This document shows positions 1 to 9,690 of a stretch of 64,000 bases of DNA, one piece after another (within the stretch, counting starts at the first letter, position 1; each line of letters begins with the position of its first letter). The notes below the pieces were generated by a model, which made no database searches, was not told the DNA's origin, and was given only the letters and a program-made list of their open reading frames with translations. The stretch is taken from NCBI GenBank assembly GCA_036936605.1, contig JAUPFV010000005.1, forward strand, positions 236,249,770 to 236,313,769, given 5' to 3'. The translations under genes and the position numbers were made by a program. Source of the DNA: Limnanthes douglasii subsp. nivea (lineage: Eukaryota > Streptophyta > Magnoliopsida > Brassicales > Limnanthaceae).

Positions 1-166
1 TGCCAGCATGCTCAATTCTCTCACCACCCTTAAAACACCTTGAAACACCTTGAAATATCTTGAAACACCATTAAACACCACCACACCACCGTGAAACACC
101 CTTACGCCGCCTTAGAACTCCACTTAAAATTACCAGCCTACCCTCAGGCTACTTTTATCCACACCA
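1..166 (+). repeat. 5' LTR (3' part only) of Tat element 1
   Basis: Bases 1-166 repeat at 10037-10202 with one substitution (position 8, A against C). The LTR ends in the expected CA, followed by the spacer AAT and the primer-binding site. The upstream ~346 bases lie outside the window. Confidence 0.95.
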
Positions 167-169
167 AAT

Positions 170-186
170 TGGCGACCACAGTGGGA
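170..186 (+). other. Primer-binding site of Tat element 1
   Basis: TGGCGACCACAGTGGGA begins three bases after the 5' LTR. The same site with one change (C to T) lies at the equivalent place in element 2 (22234-22250). The TGGCGAC start and downstream TGGG resemble the tRNA-Arg-type site used by Ogre/Tat elements; assignment to tRNA-Arg is inference. Confidence 0.75.
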
Positions 187-239
187 GGCGACGGTGCCTG
201 AATCAAACATTCAAAACCAAGTAAAAGAATTCTGTCCGA

Positions 240-2582
240 ATGAATCCGGATAATCCAGAGCTTCCACCAGCTTTGCTCGAAGTGGTGGAAGAGAACGATG
301 AATATACTGTCCAAGAGCGTGACAGGTTGAGGGTTGAAATAGAAGCTCTGAGGGCTGAGAAGGCCAAGATGGGCATGAAGGAGAAGTCCAAAGCATCAGT
401 TGCTCATCGCTCTGATAACCCTCGAGAGCATGAGGCTTCGAAGACTCATGTGAGCACTAAAAAGACACATGCTAGTTCTAAAAAGTCTCACCGGTCCAAG
501 CCTGTGGAGAGTTCTGACTCAAGTTCAGAATCTTCGGACAGCTCTTCGGACAGTGAGGGGAATGAAAAGTCCTTGTCCTCCAGCAGTGACGAAGGGCGAA
601 CCAGGAAAAAACAAAAGCAAGTTAAAAAGTATTCCAGAAAAAGAGACCACCATGGAAGAATGAAAAGACACATTGGGAAAGGGTCATCTCACAGCCGGAG
701 GCATATAGACCGGTTGCTGATGGATCCATTTGCCTTCCATGATGAGCCAGGTATCTTTGCAACACCTAATGAGGATACCGTGTTCAGTCGTGGAAGGAAT
801 TGGAGGCAGTCTCCACTGTCTTCTAAAATCCTATCCGGGAACCTCCCCAAGAGGTTTGACAGCACAAAGATGGAGAAGTACGACGGCAGTACTGATCCGG
901 ACAATCATCTGGAGCAATTCAAGAACTTCATGATGAACTTTGATGATGATGATAAACTACTCTGCAGGGCATTCTCCCAATCCTTTACGGGGAGTGCTCT
1001 GAAGTGGTACAACAGCCTTCCTCAGGGTTGTATCAGAGACTTTGACACCTTCTGGGTGGCCTTTCGAAGGCAATTTGTGGGAAGTAAGGAGCTCAAGGGC
1101 AATGGAGATACCATAATCCATTGTGCCCAAGAGCCAAATGAATCATTGAAAGAATACATAAGTCGTTTTGTGAATACAAAGAACGGGCTGGCTGATTGTT
1201 TTGAACAAGTGGCGATAGCATCCCTGAGACAGGGTTTGAACCCGGGCAACCTGGCCGATTCAGTAACAAGGAAGAAAGCCATGACCTGGGGTGGATTGCT
1301 AAATCAAGTCGGCAAGCAAATAAATGTTGATGAAACAAAAAAGACCAGGGTGCACAGGCAGGTGAGATCCACCCCGGTAACACCAACTCCCAATCCAAAC
1401 CAGTCCGGCAACAAAGCTAGAGAAACCGGACAGGGGCATGGAAGAGGAAAAGCTCAGTCTCAACCAGCTGCTCCTGCACAAAGTCAACAGTCTAGAAACA
1501 AAAGGGGGCCGTGGGTCCAACCGGAGTGGTTTGCAGAGCTCAAAGAGAGTGTGGCAACCATTTTCGAGAAAACTAAAGATGAAGTACACTACCGGAGGCC
1601 GGCAACCTTGCAGTCTCCCAGAGAACATCGAAACAGTTCTTTTTGTCAATATCACAATGATATTGGCCATACTACTGATGATTGTATAGCCTTGAAGCAA
1701 GAGGTTCAGAACCTGATTGAAAGAGGGAAGTTGGGTGCGTATGTCAAAAGAAGAGGAGGCAACAGGCCTGATAACACTCACCGGGCTGGTCCGGTTAATG
1801 CTGCCCCAGAAGGGGCCATGGTAATTGTTGAAAGGTTTGATGTGGAATCAGAATACTTGGATCCTGATCCAACAAGGAACAGAGTGGGTGCAATAGAGGA
1901 ACGTTCCAGGTCGGTCTCCGGGCTCATTAAATTCTTTGAGTCCTTGACAATTTTCGGAGGGGACACCGTAACGGCTCCTACCACTTCATCAAGAAAAAGG
2001 CATGTTCATAATTTGGCAACCCAACTAGAAGGGGGCATGACCTCTTATCAATCGTCAAATCTATTTCCATTCATTGTCTTTGATGGGGATGATTTGAGAG
2101 ACATTGCTGGTCCTCATGAAGATGCTGTTGTCATAGGAGCATCGATAGGGGGCAATGAGATAAGGCGAATCCTGGTAGATACTGGGAGCTCTGCCAATAT
2201 CCTTTTCCTAGATACTTACAAGAAAATGAAAAATCCAGCTGTGATTCAAAAGTCAGACCGATCGATTGTAGGCTTCACGGGCAGTTCAGCTGATGTAATT
2301 GGTGAGTTCGAAGAAGAAGTATTGTTGGGCAGAGGCCCTTTCAAGAAAACGGTCAGAATACTTTTCATTGTGGTGGACTGTCCCACTTGTTACAATGCTA
2401 TTCTAGGGAGATCTTGGCTTTCTAGGATGCATGCAGTGGCTTCAACAGTTCATCAGTGTCTAAAATATGCTGTTCAGGGGCAGGTTGGGGTTGTCCGGAG
2501 CAGTCAAAAAGTTGCAAGAGAATGCTATGCCACTGCCTTGGCTCCACGAACGCTGGGGGCAGTCCGTATGAATGACCAATAG
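240..2582 (+). CDS. gag: Gag-protease polyprotein of Tat element 1
   Basis: 780 aa ending at a UAG that is in frame with pol. The N-terminal ~150 residues are charged and rich in Ser/Lys/Arg. A Retrotrans_gag-type capsid region follows at about residues 215-340, recognisable by its LKWYNSLP segment and the WVAFRRQF helix. A zinc-knuckle variant lies at C469-H472-H477-C482, so the second ligand is His rather than the usual Cys. The aspartic protease active site is DTGSS at residues 647-651. The ATG at 240 is the first after the primer-binding site and aligns with the equivalent ATG of element 2 at 22179. Gag packages the RNA and the protease cleaves the polyprotein. The frame continues past the UAG into reverse transcriptase, which implies readthrough or another way to express pol. 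Confidence 0.93.
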   Translation: MNPDNPELPPALLEVVEENDEYTVQERDRLRVEIEALRAEKAKMGMKEKSKASVAHRSDNPREHEASKTHVSTKKTHASSKKSHRSKPVESSDSSSESSDSSSDSEGNEKSLSSSSDEGRTRKKQKQVKKYSRKRDHHGRMKRHIGKGSSHSRRHIDRLLMDPFAFHDEPGIFATPNEDTVFSRGRNWRQSPLSSKILSGNLPKRFDSTKMEKYDGSTDPDNHLEQFKNFMMNFDDDDKLLCRAFSQSFTGSALKWYNSLPQGCIRDFDTFWVAFRRQFVGSKELKGNGDTIIHCAQEPNESLKEYISRFVNTKNGLADCFEQVAIASLRQGLNPGNLADSVTRKKAMTWGGLLNQVGKQINVDETKKTRVHRQVRSTPVTPTPNPNQSGNKARETGQGHGRGKAQSQPAAPAQSQQSRNKRGPWVQPEWFAELKESVATIFEKTKDEVHYRRPATLQSPREHRNSSFCQYHNDIGHTTDDCIALKQEVQNLIERGKLGAYVKRRGGNRPDNTHRAGPVNAAPEGAMVIVERFDVESEYLDPDPTRNRVGAIEERSRSVSGLIKFFESLTIFGGDTVTAPTTSSRKRHVHNLATQLEGGMTSYQSSNLFPFIVFDGDDLRDIAGPHEDAVVIGASIGGNEIRRILVDTGSSANILFLDTYKKMKNPAVIQKSDRSIVGFTGSSADVIGEFEEEVLLGRGPFKKTVRILFIVVDCPTCYNAILGRSWLSRMHAVASTVHQCLKYAVQGQVGVVRSSQKVARECYATALAPRTLGAVRMNDQ

Positions 2583-2588
2583 CAGTTT
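2577..2588 (+). promoter_or_regulatory. Candidate leaky UAG between gag-pro and pol
   Basis: The stop sits in CAA-TAG-CAG-TTT, close to the tobamovirus-type readthrough context (UAG followed by CAR-YYA). Reading continues in the same frame into RT. A 6 bp stem, 2599-2604 with 2624-2629, starts 16 nt after the stop. In element 2 a TAG occupies exactly the aligned codon (19835-19837), followed by TAG-TTA, where a C to T change would turn CAG into TAG. That readthrough actually occurs is inference. Confidence 0.5.
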
Positions 2589-5500
2589 GAGGGCCTTTCT
2601 GGGGGTGAGGGTGAAATTGATGACCCCAGGGAGACCCCCGGAGTGTTGATCCCAGTTGAGGAGGTTGAGACACACTGCTTAGAAGAAGGGAAATCTGTCA
2701 AGATAGGGTCCAAAATGCCACAAGTATTGAAAGAAGAAATGTTAAAATTCTTAAAAGACCATCAGCATGTTTTTGCCTGGTGCAATGCTGATGTTACTGG
2801 AGTGCCGTCAGAAGTGATTTCTCATCACTTATCTGTCCGGAGAGACGTAGCACCAGTGGTGCAAAAAAGGAGAGCTTTCTCAAAAGAAAAGGCTGATGTC
2901 ATTGTACAAGAGGTTGACAGACTCACAAAGATGGGGCACATTAAAGAAGCTCAGTATCCTTTGTGGACTGCCAATCCAGTCTTGGTAAAAAAGAAAAACG
3001 GTAAATGGCGAATGTGCATAGACTTCACGGATCTCAATCGAGCTTGCCCAAAAGACTTGTATCCGGTCCCCCGGATAGATCAGCTGGTAGATTCTACTTC
3101 TGGGAACAAGCTACTCTCCTTCATGGATGCTTTCTCTGGATATAATCAGATCCAGGTGGATCCAAGAGATCAAGAGCATACCACTTTTGTTACTGATAGA
3201 GGATTACACTGCTACAAGGTGATGCCTTTTGGTTTGAAGAATGCTGGGGCTACCTATCAAAGGTTAGTCAATAAAACCTTTGCTGATCAAATTGGAAGAA
3301 ATATGGAGGTTTACATTGACGATATGATGGTGAAAAGTGTGGATGAGCAGCTACACTTGTCCGACCTCCAGGAGACTTTTACCAACCTGGCCAAGGTGAA
3401 TTTAAAACTAAATCCTGAAAAATGTGTGTTTGGAGTGCAGTCCGGGAAGTTCTTAGGGTACATTATAAGTGAGCATGGAATCCAGCCCGACCCGGACCAG
3501 CTCAATGCTTTGTTTCAAATGGAGCCTCCTCGAAATGTTAAAGAAGTGCAGCGATTAACGGGGAGGTTAGCAGCTTTGAACAGGTTTATCTCTAGGTCTT
3601 CGGACAGATGTGCTCCTTTCTTTCAAACTTTGAAAGGTGCAAAGGGGTTTGAGTGGACACCACAGTGTGATGAGGCGTTCAATGAAATTAAGAAGCATCT
3701 GTCCTCTCCGAAGACCTTATTCAAACCAATCAATGGGGAGACTCTATTTGTGTATCTGGCTGTTTCAAGTTGTGCCATCAGTGCTGTGTTGGTTAGAGAG
3801 GTTGATGGGTATCCTCACCCAGTATACTACATCAGCAAAAGCCTGATTGATGCTGAACGGCGCTACTTAAAACTTGAAAAATTAGCGTTGGCCTTGGTGA
3901 TAGCTGCAAGAAAGATGAGGCCTTATTTTCAGGCTCATCCTATCATAGTCCGGACATCTTTCCCTTTAAAAAATGTCCTTCAGAAAGCGGATATTTCGAG
4001 CAGAATGACAAAGTGGTCAGTAGAGTTGGGGGACTTCGACATAGACTTTGCTCCTCGAACAGCAGTAAAAGCTCAGGCTGTGGCTGATTTTCTGGTCGAA
4101 TTCCATTCTGATAGGGACTCAGAACAACTTGCTGATTCAAAAGACAAAAAAGTATGGATTGTCCGAACAGATGGGGGATCCAGTGCCATAGGATCTGGGG
4201 CAGGAATATGTCTAACCTCTCCTTATGGGGACAACATGTTTCAAGCTATTTGTTTTGCTTTTAGGGCGTCCAATAACGAGTCCGAATACGAAGCAGCTAT
4301 AGCTGGATTAAAATTGGCTTACATTTGTGGAGCAAAAAGGGTCAAGCTACTAAGCGACTCCCAATTGCTTGTCCACCATGCTTTGGGCCTATCAGAAGCT
4401 AGAAAAGAGCAGTTAATCAAGTATTTGCTTCTTTTAAAAAATGAGGCAATGAAGTTTAAAGCTGTTGTCTATGAGCATATTCCCCGGGCAGAGAATGAAT
4501 TGGCAGACTCATTAGCAACAATATCATATACGGAGTCCTATCCGTGGATCCATGTGCTTGAAAGCCCTTCTATTCAACTTGATGAAGGGGAGAAAGAGGA
4601 AGTTTTTGAAATACAAGCAAATAAACCTCAAGATTGGAGGTCTCCACTTTTACAATATCTGTCTGATGGTATTGTGCCCTTGGAAAAATCACAAGCCAGA
4701 ACGTTAAAACACAAGGCTCGTGGTTTCATCATGATTAGAGAGATCTTGTACAAGAAATCCTATAGTAAACCTCTCCTACGCTGTTTAGGAGATAATGAGT
4801 CACAAATGGTTCTCTCCGAATTGCATGATGGTGAGGGATCAGCCCATTGTGGATTTAGAGCATTAACAAGAAGAGTGCTTCTCTCCGGATATTATTGGCC
4901 TTCAATAATGAAAGATGCCAAGGAACTGGTAAGAAGGTGTGACCCATGCCAGAGGTACAACAATGAAATTCATGTACCAGCCATTCCTATGGAATCAATT
5001 TCTGAGCCCATCCCTTTTGCTCGTTGGGGATTAGACTTAGTTGGGCCTCTCCCTATGGCGTCCGGAGGACGCAAAACCATAATCGTGGCCATTGATTACT
5101 TTTCGAAGTGGATAGAAGCAGCCCCCTTGGCAGGAACAACATCAAAGGCTGTTATAAAATTCATTTTATCCAACATATGTTGCAGATTTGGTGTCCCTCA
5201 GAGAATAACAACAGATAATGGGCCACAATTTGACAACCGAGAAATGGAGAGCTTCTGTGCCTCAAGGGGTATTCAGCACTGCTTTTCTTCCCCATTCCAC
5301 CCACAAGCCAATGGGCAAGTTGAGGTGGCTAATAGAACAATACTGTCCGGCTTAAAGAAAAATCTGGAAGGGGCTGCTGGGAAGTGGCCTAGTTATTTAC
5401 AAGAAGTCTTGTGGGCATACCGGACAACGCCTGGGGCTGCCACACAAGAATCACCTTTTGCCTTGGTCTATGGGATGGATGCAGTAGCTCCCATAGAGAA

Positions 5501-5870
5501 GACACTCCCCTCTTTTCGTGTTCATAACTTCTCCGGACAGGCTAATGAAATAGCAATCAGAAATCAGCTTGATTTGATTGAAGAAAGGCGAATAAAAGCT
5601 CATCTTAGAATGGCACACTATCAGGGCTTGATGAGAAGCAGGTTTGCTTCCAAGGTTAAAAGAAGGGACTTTCAACCAGGAGATAAAGTATTGAGGAAAG
5701 TTTTCCTGCACACCAAGGAAAAGCTCTTCGGAAAGTTGGCCCCAACCTGGGAGGGTCCGTATACTGTGGTTGAAAGAATCAAGCCTGGCACATATTGGCT
5801 GGAAGACAAAGATGGCAGGGTTTTAACTCACCCTTGGAATATTGAACACCTTCGAATGTATTTGGAATAA
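2583..5870 (+). CDS. pol: Pol polyprotein of Tat element 1 (RT, two RNase H, integrase)
   Basis: Continues in the gag frame after the UAG, with no further stop until 5868-5870. Reverse transcriptase spans about 2870-3640, with the FMDAFSGYNQ motif near 3121 and YIDD at 3312-3323. The first RNase H (about 3720-4010) has lost its TDAS-type catalytic Asp (it reads YLAVSS), so it probably serves only as a connection domain. A second, archaeal-type RNase H (about 4150-4530) has TDGGSS, the SNNESEYEA segment and SDSQLL. Integrase has an HHCC zinc region (about 4820-4960), a catalytic core (about 5010-5400) with the expected Asp, Asp and Glu in LDLVG, TTDNGPQF and GQVEVAN, and a C-terminal domain ending at 5870. 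No chromodomain is visible, as is usual for non-chromovirus gypsy. All enzymatic motifs except the first RNase H look functional. Confidence 0.93.
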   Translation, partial: QFEGLSGGEGEIDDPRETPGVLIPVEEVETHCLEEGKSVKIGSKMPQVLKEEMLKFLKDHQHVFAWCNADVTGVPSEVISHHLSVRRDVAPVVQKRRAFSKEKADVIVQEVDRLTKMGHIKEAQYPLWTANPVLVKKKNGKWRMCIDFTDLNRACPKDLYPVPRIDQLVDSTSGNKLLSFMDAFSGYNQIQVDPRDQEHTTFVTDRGLHCYKVMPFGLKNAGATYQRLVNKTFADQIGRNMEVYIDDMMVKSVDEQLHLSDLQETFTNLAKVNLKLNPEKCVFGVQSGKFLGYIISEHGIQPDPDQLNALFQMEPPRNVKEVQRLTGRLAALNRFISRSSDRCAPFFQTLKGAKGFEWTPQCDEAFNEIKKHLSSPKTLFKPINGETLFVYLAVSSCAISAVLVREVDGYPHPVYYISKSLIDAERRYLKLEKLALALVIAARKMRPYFQAHPIIVRTSFPLKNVLQKADISSRMTKWSVELGDFDIDFAPRTAVKAQAVADFLVEFHSDRDSEQLADSKDKKVWIVRTDGGSSAIGSGAGICLTSPYGDNMFQAICFAFRASNNESEYEAAIAGLKLAYICGAKRVKLLSDSQLLVHHALGLSEARKEQLIKYLLLLKNEAMKFKAVVYEHIPRAENELADSLATISYTESYPWIHVLESPSIQLDEGEKEEVFEIQANKPQDWRSPLLQYLSDGIVPLEKSQARTLKHKARGFIMIREILYKKSYSKPLLRCLGDNESQMVLSELHDGEGSAHCGFRALTRRVLLSGYYWPSIMKDAKELVRRCDPCQRYNNEIHVPAIPMESISEPIPFARWGLDLVGPLPMASGGRKTIIVAIDYFSKWIEAAPLAGTTSKAVIKFILSNICCRFGVPQRITTDNGPQFDNREMESFCASRGIQHCFSSPFHPQANGQVEVANRTILSGLKKNLEGAAGKWPSYLQEVLWAYRTTPGAATQESPFALVYGMDAVAPIEKTLPSFRVHNFSGQANEIAIRNQLDLIEERRIKAHLRMAHYQGLMRSRFASKVKRRDFQPGDKVLRKVFLHTKEKLFGKLAPTWEGPYTVVERIKPGTYWLEDKDGRVLTHPWNIEHLRMYLE

Positions 5871-6298
5871 AATTTATGTAAATATTTACTTGTTTAAACA
5901 TCCATGTAAATATTTGGGGGCATACCACTACCTCTCTCTGGCGCCACGGAGAGCTTTAAATGAAACTTGGAGCTTTTTTGAATAAATTTTCTAAGTTTTT
6001 ACAAAATTCTGTTGATTGCCATACTACCCGGACTGAAAGATCTAAGTTCTAGCCGGAGAAATTAAACACTCTCACAATGCGAAGTACTTAAACAAACTCT
6101 AGAATAAGAGAAAGGTTGTGCAAGATAAAACATTCATTCAATAAACTTAAAGTTGCCTTGGCCTTCCAAGGACTTTGTGAACAAGTTTAAACACAATACA
6201 AAAATCTGTCCGGTCAAAACGGACAGCATCACAAAAAAGGAGCCTTGGTCTTCCAAGGACTTTGGTTCAAACAAACATTAAACAAAACAAATTACCAT
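5871..6298. other. Non-coding spacer between convergent pol and antisense gene
   Basis: No supported reading frame. It would hold the 3' end of pol on plus and of the antisense gene on minus. Two copies of a palindromic motif built on CCTTGG..CCAAGG occur near 6156-6176 and 6243-6261. The second lies about 40 nt past the antisense-gene stop, and a similar motif follows the stop of the element 2 copy (about 16134-16155). Confidence 0.6.
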
Positions 6299-9257
6299 TT
6301 AAGGTGGAGCCTTTGAAGATGGCTCACCCTCATCTGTTCCCTTGGTCTTAACATCGCTTTTGTCTTCAATGACCTTCTTTCCTTTGGGGTCAGCCTCTTC
6401 TTCTCCCGGACTCTCTCCGGTTTCCTCCTCGTCACCAGATGAGGATATATCAGTATACCCTTCATCAACCATGGTCCAATATGGGAGATCGTCGTCATCC
6501 ACATAACGCCATAAGTCCCCAAGTCTTCTCTTCGGGAACTTCTCGTGAAATAAGAGGACCATGTCAGACTTTACCTTTTCGATCAGTAGTTCTTCACTCC
6601 GTAGCATCTCCTTGGCATAAGCATTGACTTTGGCCTTGATCATGGCCTCTTGATCCTTCACCAGGGCAGCTTTCTCACCAATAGCCTGAGTCACTGCATT
6701 CTCCAAAGTAAGTTTGTCAGTAGTCAGATTGGTGACAATCTTTTCTTTTGCTGCAGTCTCATCTTTTGAGGTTTTCAAGTCTTTCTCCAACTCGGACAGC
6801 TTAGCCTGGAGATCTTCTAGGGTTTTCTCCAAAGAGGCAACTTTTGTGTTGCTCTCATCTTTACTCCTCTTCAGCTGCTCGTTCGACTCCTTAAGCAAGT
6901 CAACCTGGGTAGTGGCACCCCGGAGGTTATCGGACAGTTTTTCCTTCTCGGACTTAAGCTCCTTAATGGTTTCTGCCTGACTCCGGACTTGCCTTTCCAA
7001 GGTAAGCACAGGTTGCACGTTGCTAAGGAGAGAGTGAGCTATGATATCCCTTTCGCTGGAGACCAAGAAAGTTTTGCCATTAAAATTCACCGTGTTGGAA
7101 TTACTTGGAGGAACATATGGCCCTGCAAACTCGTCCCTAGACAAACCAAGGAAGTAGTCACCTAGAGGACCCAGGCCGGTGACATCCACTTCATCCATGT
7201 TGATCTCTCCCCGTTCAATGTCATCAGTGTGAAGCTCCCCTGGAATCCCTTCGTTAAGGTTTTCTGGGATCTCTTCGGCTAATGTAGGATCAACTGGAAA
7301 AGTGGGTTCCGGGTCCCGGAGAGCAAATTCTTCTTCTTGAGAAGTTTTCTTCTTTTTTACTTCTCTCTCAACACCCTCACTTACTTGTTTACGGGTTCGT
7401 TTGGAGACCCTCGTAGGTTTTGAGGGAGTCTCTCCATGCTCTTTACTTTCCACTTCTACCACCTGTAGAAGGCTTGCATCAACTTGAACTGGAATTGGCG
7501 CCTCTGTGTCAGTCAGGGCCTTTTTCTCTGAATCTCCTGCTGTTTTCTTCCCTTTCTTCTTCTGGCCCTTCATCTTACTTGGGGCTTTGGCCCGAAGAGG
7601 GAGGAAAAGGGTCCCATCTAGCTCGTGAGACCTTCTCAGCACTATGTCATCATCAGGAGGGGTGGAGAACTCCTCCCATGTTAAATCCCTCCGACCTGTA
7701 GTGTTCCACAGGTGAGATCTGGCTAAGTTTCCCGGAGTGAAAGCCTTGTGGAACCGGTTCTCCCAGTTCTCTGCGGCCCATGTGTTTATTTTGCAACAGG
7801 TAACCTGTCCGGCTTTCGCATAGTCCCCGAACTCTTTTGGCAGTTCTGGCAAAACAAAAGAGCAACTAGTTAGTGAAAGCTTAAAGAAAAGAAATTCGAA
7901 CAAAAACTTAAGGAAAGAACTTACGATCGCTCCTCCATCTACTTCGAAGAAGGCTAGGATTCTCCCCAACCTTGATCTTCTTCCCGTTCTCCCATGAGCC
8001 ACTTATAAACAAGAACTGGCTCCTCCACTTATTCTCCGATTCTAGGAGATCATCAACAGCTTTCAGATTGTTCCCCATATTGAAGTGATAAAAGGGGAAC
8101 TGGTGGTGTTTGCACAGACTGGCAACAGCAGCGAACTCTTCCATTGGAAGAGGAATTCCGGACAACCTGGATGCCATAATACATGACATCAGGGTGTACC
8201 ATCCGTTGGGGCTCAGCTGCGATGGACATAGCTTCACTAAGTGGAAATAGCGCACTATCTCCGGATCCAATGGGAACCTGAGTCCCCAATTGAACAGCTC
8301 CGTAAAAAATACAATCTCATTCCTCTTACAATCCATCGGGGTCTCTGGATCGATGGGAATTCGGATCTTTACGTTTTCAGGGATCCCCCACTTAGTGCGA
8401 AGCCGTCCCAAGTCTCTAGTGTGAATAAATGCATACTTGGTTTTTAACAAAGATAAGAGATACTCAAACTCTACCTTGTGAAAGCAGGGCCCAACTTTCC
8501 CTTCAAGGCACTCCGGCAGATCCGGACGGCTCAAGAACAAGTCCTCTTTGCCTTTCTTGGCAACGACTATGGCAGTATCAGCTTGTCCGGACGACTCGGA
8601 CTCAAACCTAGCCTCCTCAATGGAGTCTTCCATCCTCTCCTCCATAACTGTTGGGGGAGCTTCTGCAGAAACAGCCCGGGGAGGAATGAAGCTTGGTACA
8701 GCTGATCCTCCGGACTGGCGACTCGTTGTATGTTTTTGAATTTTCACCTCAGCTTGAGTCTCTGAGGTCGAGGTTTCCTTTGGAGGTAGTGGACTGCTGG
8801 CCTCCGGACCGACCGGCCTCTCCCGGAGGGTCCTAACAGTTGTTCCGGACCCAGACTCACTGGTGTTTTTCGAGGAGAGTCCCTTAACCAGTCGACTTGG
8901 TCTTTTCATGATCAGTTTCTCTGGGGAATGATCAGAGTCGGACCCCATAGCTATAAAGGTAGTTTTCTTCCTAACACTTGTAACAACAACCTCCGGTTCG
9001 ACGGTGGGAATTGACTCTTGGACTGATGAGCCAGAAACTATGGGGGAGAGTGTTGATTGGAAGAGTTTTCTAGGTTTTGTACCTTTTGAAGAAGACGAAC
9101 CCCTATCAGATTCTTCGATTGAAGTGGCTGGTCTCTCAACTGGCGATGCTGGAAGCCCTGCTGCAATCCTTTTCTCTTTTTCAACCCTTTGAGCTCTCTC
9201 TAGTTCTGAAAGATTGAGCCAGCCACCCTTGATTAAAGCTGTTCTTGCTGTGAACAT
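6299..9257 (-). CDS. Antisense spliced gene of Tat element 1 (PF04195-like, coiled-coil protein)
   Basis: Two exons, 9257-7925 and 7845-6299, joined across a 79 nt U-rich intron with donor GTAAGT and acceptor CAG; the join keeps frame and gives 959 aa. The start is the ATG at 9257 because the following residues match the element 2 copy (starting at 13251), both having KGGWLNLSELE. The N-terminus (about 1-245) is Ser/Pro-rich. Residues about 248-410 resemble the Pfam family Transposase_28 (PF04195, 'putative gypsy type transposon'), with segments such as LRTKWGIPE and FHLVKLCPSQLSPN. Residues about 726-865 form a Lys/Glu-rich coiled coil, and an acidic tail follows. No catalytic motif is visible and the role is unknown. 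Antisense ORFs at this position are known in Tat elements. Transcription is probably from the TATA box at 9351-9358. Confidence 0.85.
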
Positions 9258-9350
9258 AAAACGATTAAGGAGAATTTGAAGATTTAGAGAGATGAAGTTT
9301 TGAGTGAAGTAGCAGAGTAAAAGTGAAAGTGAAACTGTGAAAGACAAATA

Positions 9351-9358
9351 GTATTTAT
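9351..9358 (-). promoter_or_regulatory. TATA box for the antisense gene
   Basis: Minus strand reads TATAAATA about 95 nt upstream of the ATG at 9257. The element 2 copy has TATATATATA (13155-13164) about 90 nt upstream of its ATG, so position and motif are conserved. Confidence 0.6.
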
Positions 9359-9674
9359 AAGTAAATGTAGAAAAGGGGGTTTGATTCCTAGGAGAATCCG
9401 AAAAGTTGGGCAATGATTAAAAGACGGCGCTGACGTCATCAAAACCATTTAAAGAAGTTATCTATTTAATAAAGTGGTGTAATTTTCGAGGTAAAAAAAC
9501 GGCTGGGGTGACCAACCAGAGGGTGACACGTGTCCCACTACTTCTGACAAAGAACCGTTTGGAATTCGTAACGGTTGGGCTGTCCGGGCCTGTCTCAACT
9601 CTCTTCGAATTGGAAAACCACTTCTCAAATCGGACTGTTTTTCAGTTCTTTAACAAGGACACTTGTTCAAATAC

Positions 9675-9690
9675 CTAAAAAAGGGGCTCC
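9675..9690 (+). other. Polypurine tract of Tat element 1
   Basis: An A-run followed by GGGGCTCC lies directly before the 3' LTR start (TGATGAG at 9691). Element 2 has an A-run then GGGGCTAC at the same place (12799-12812, minus). Confidence 0.75.
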
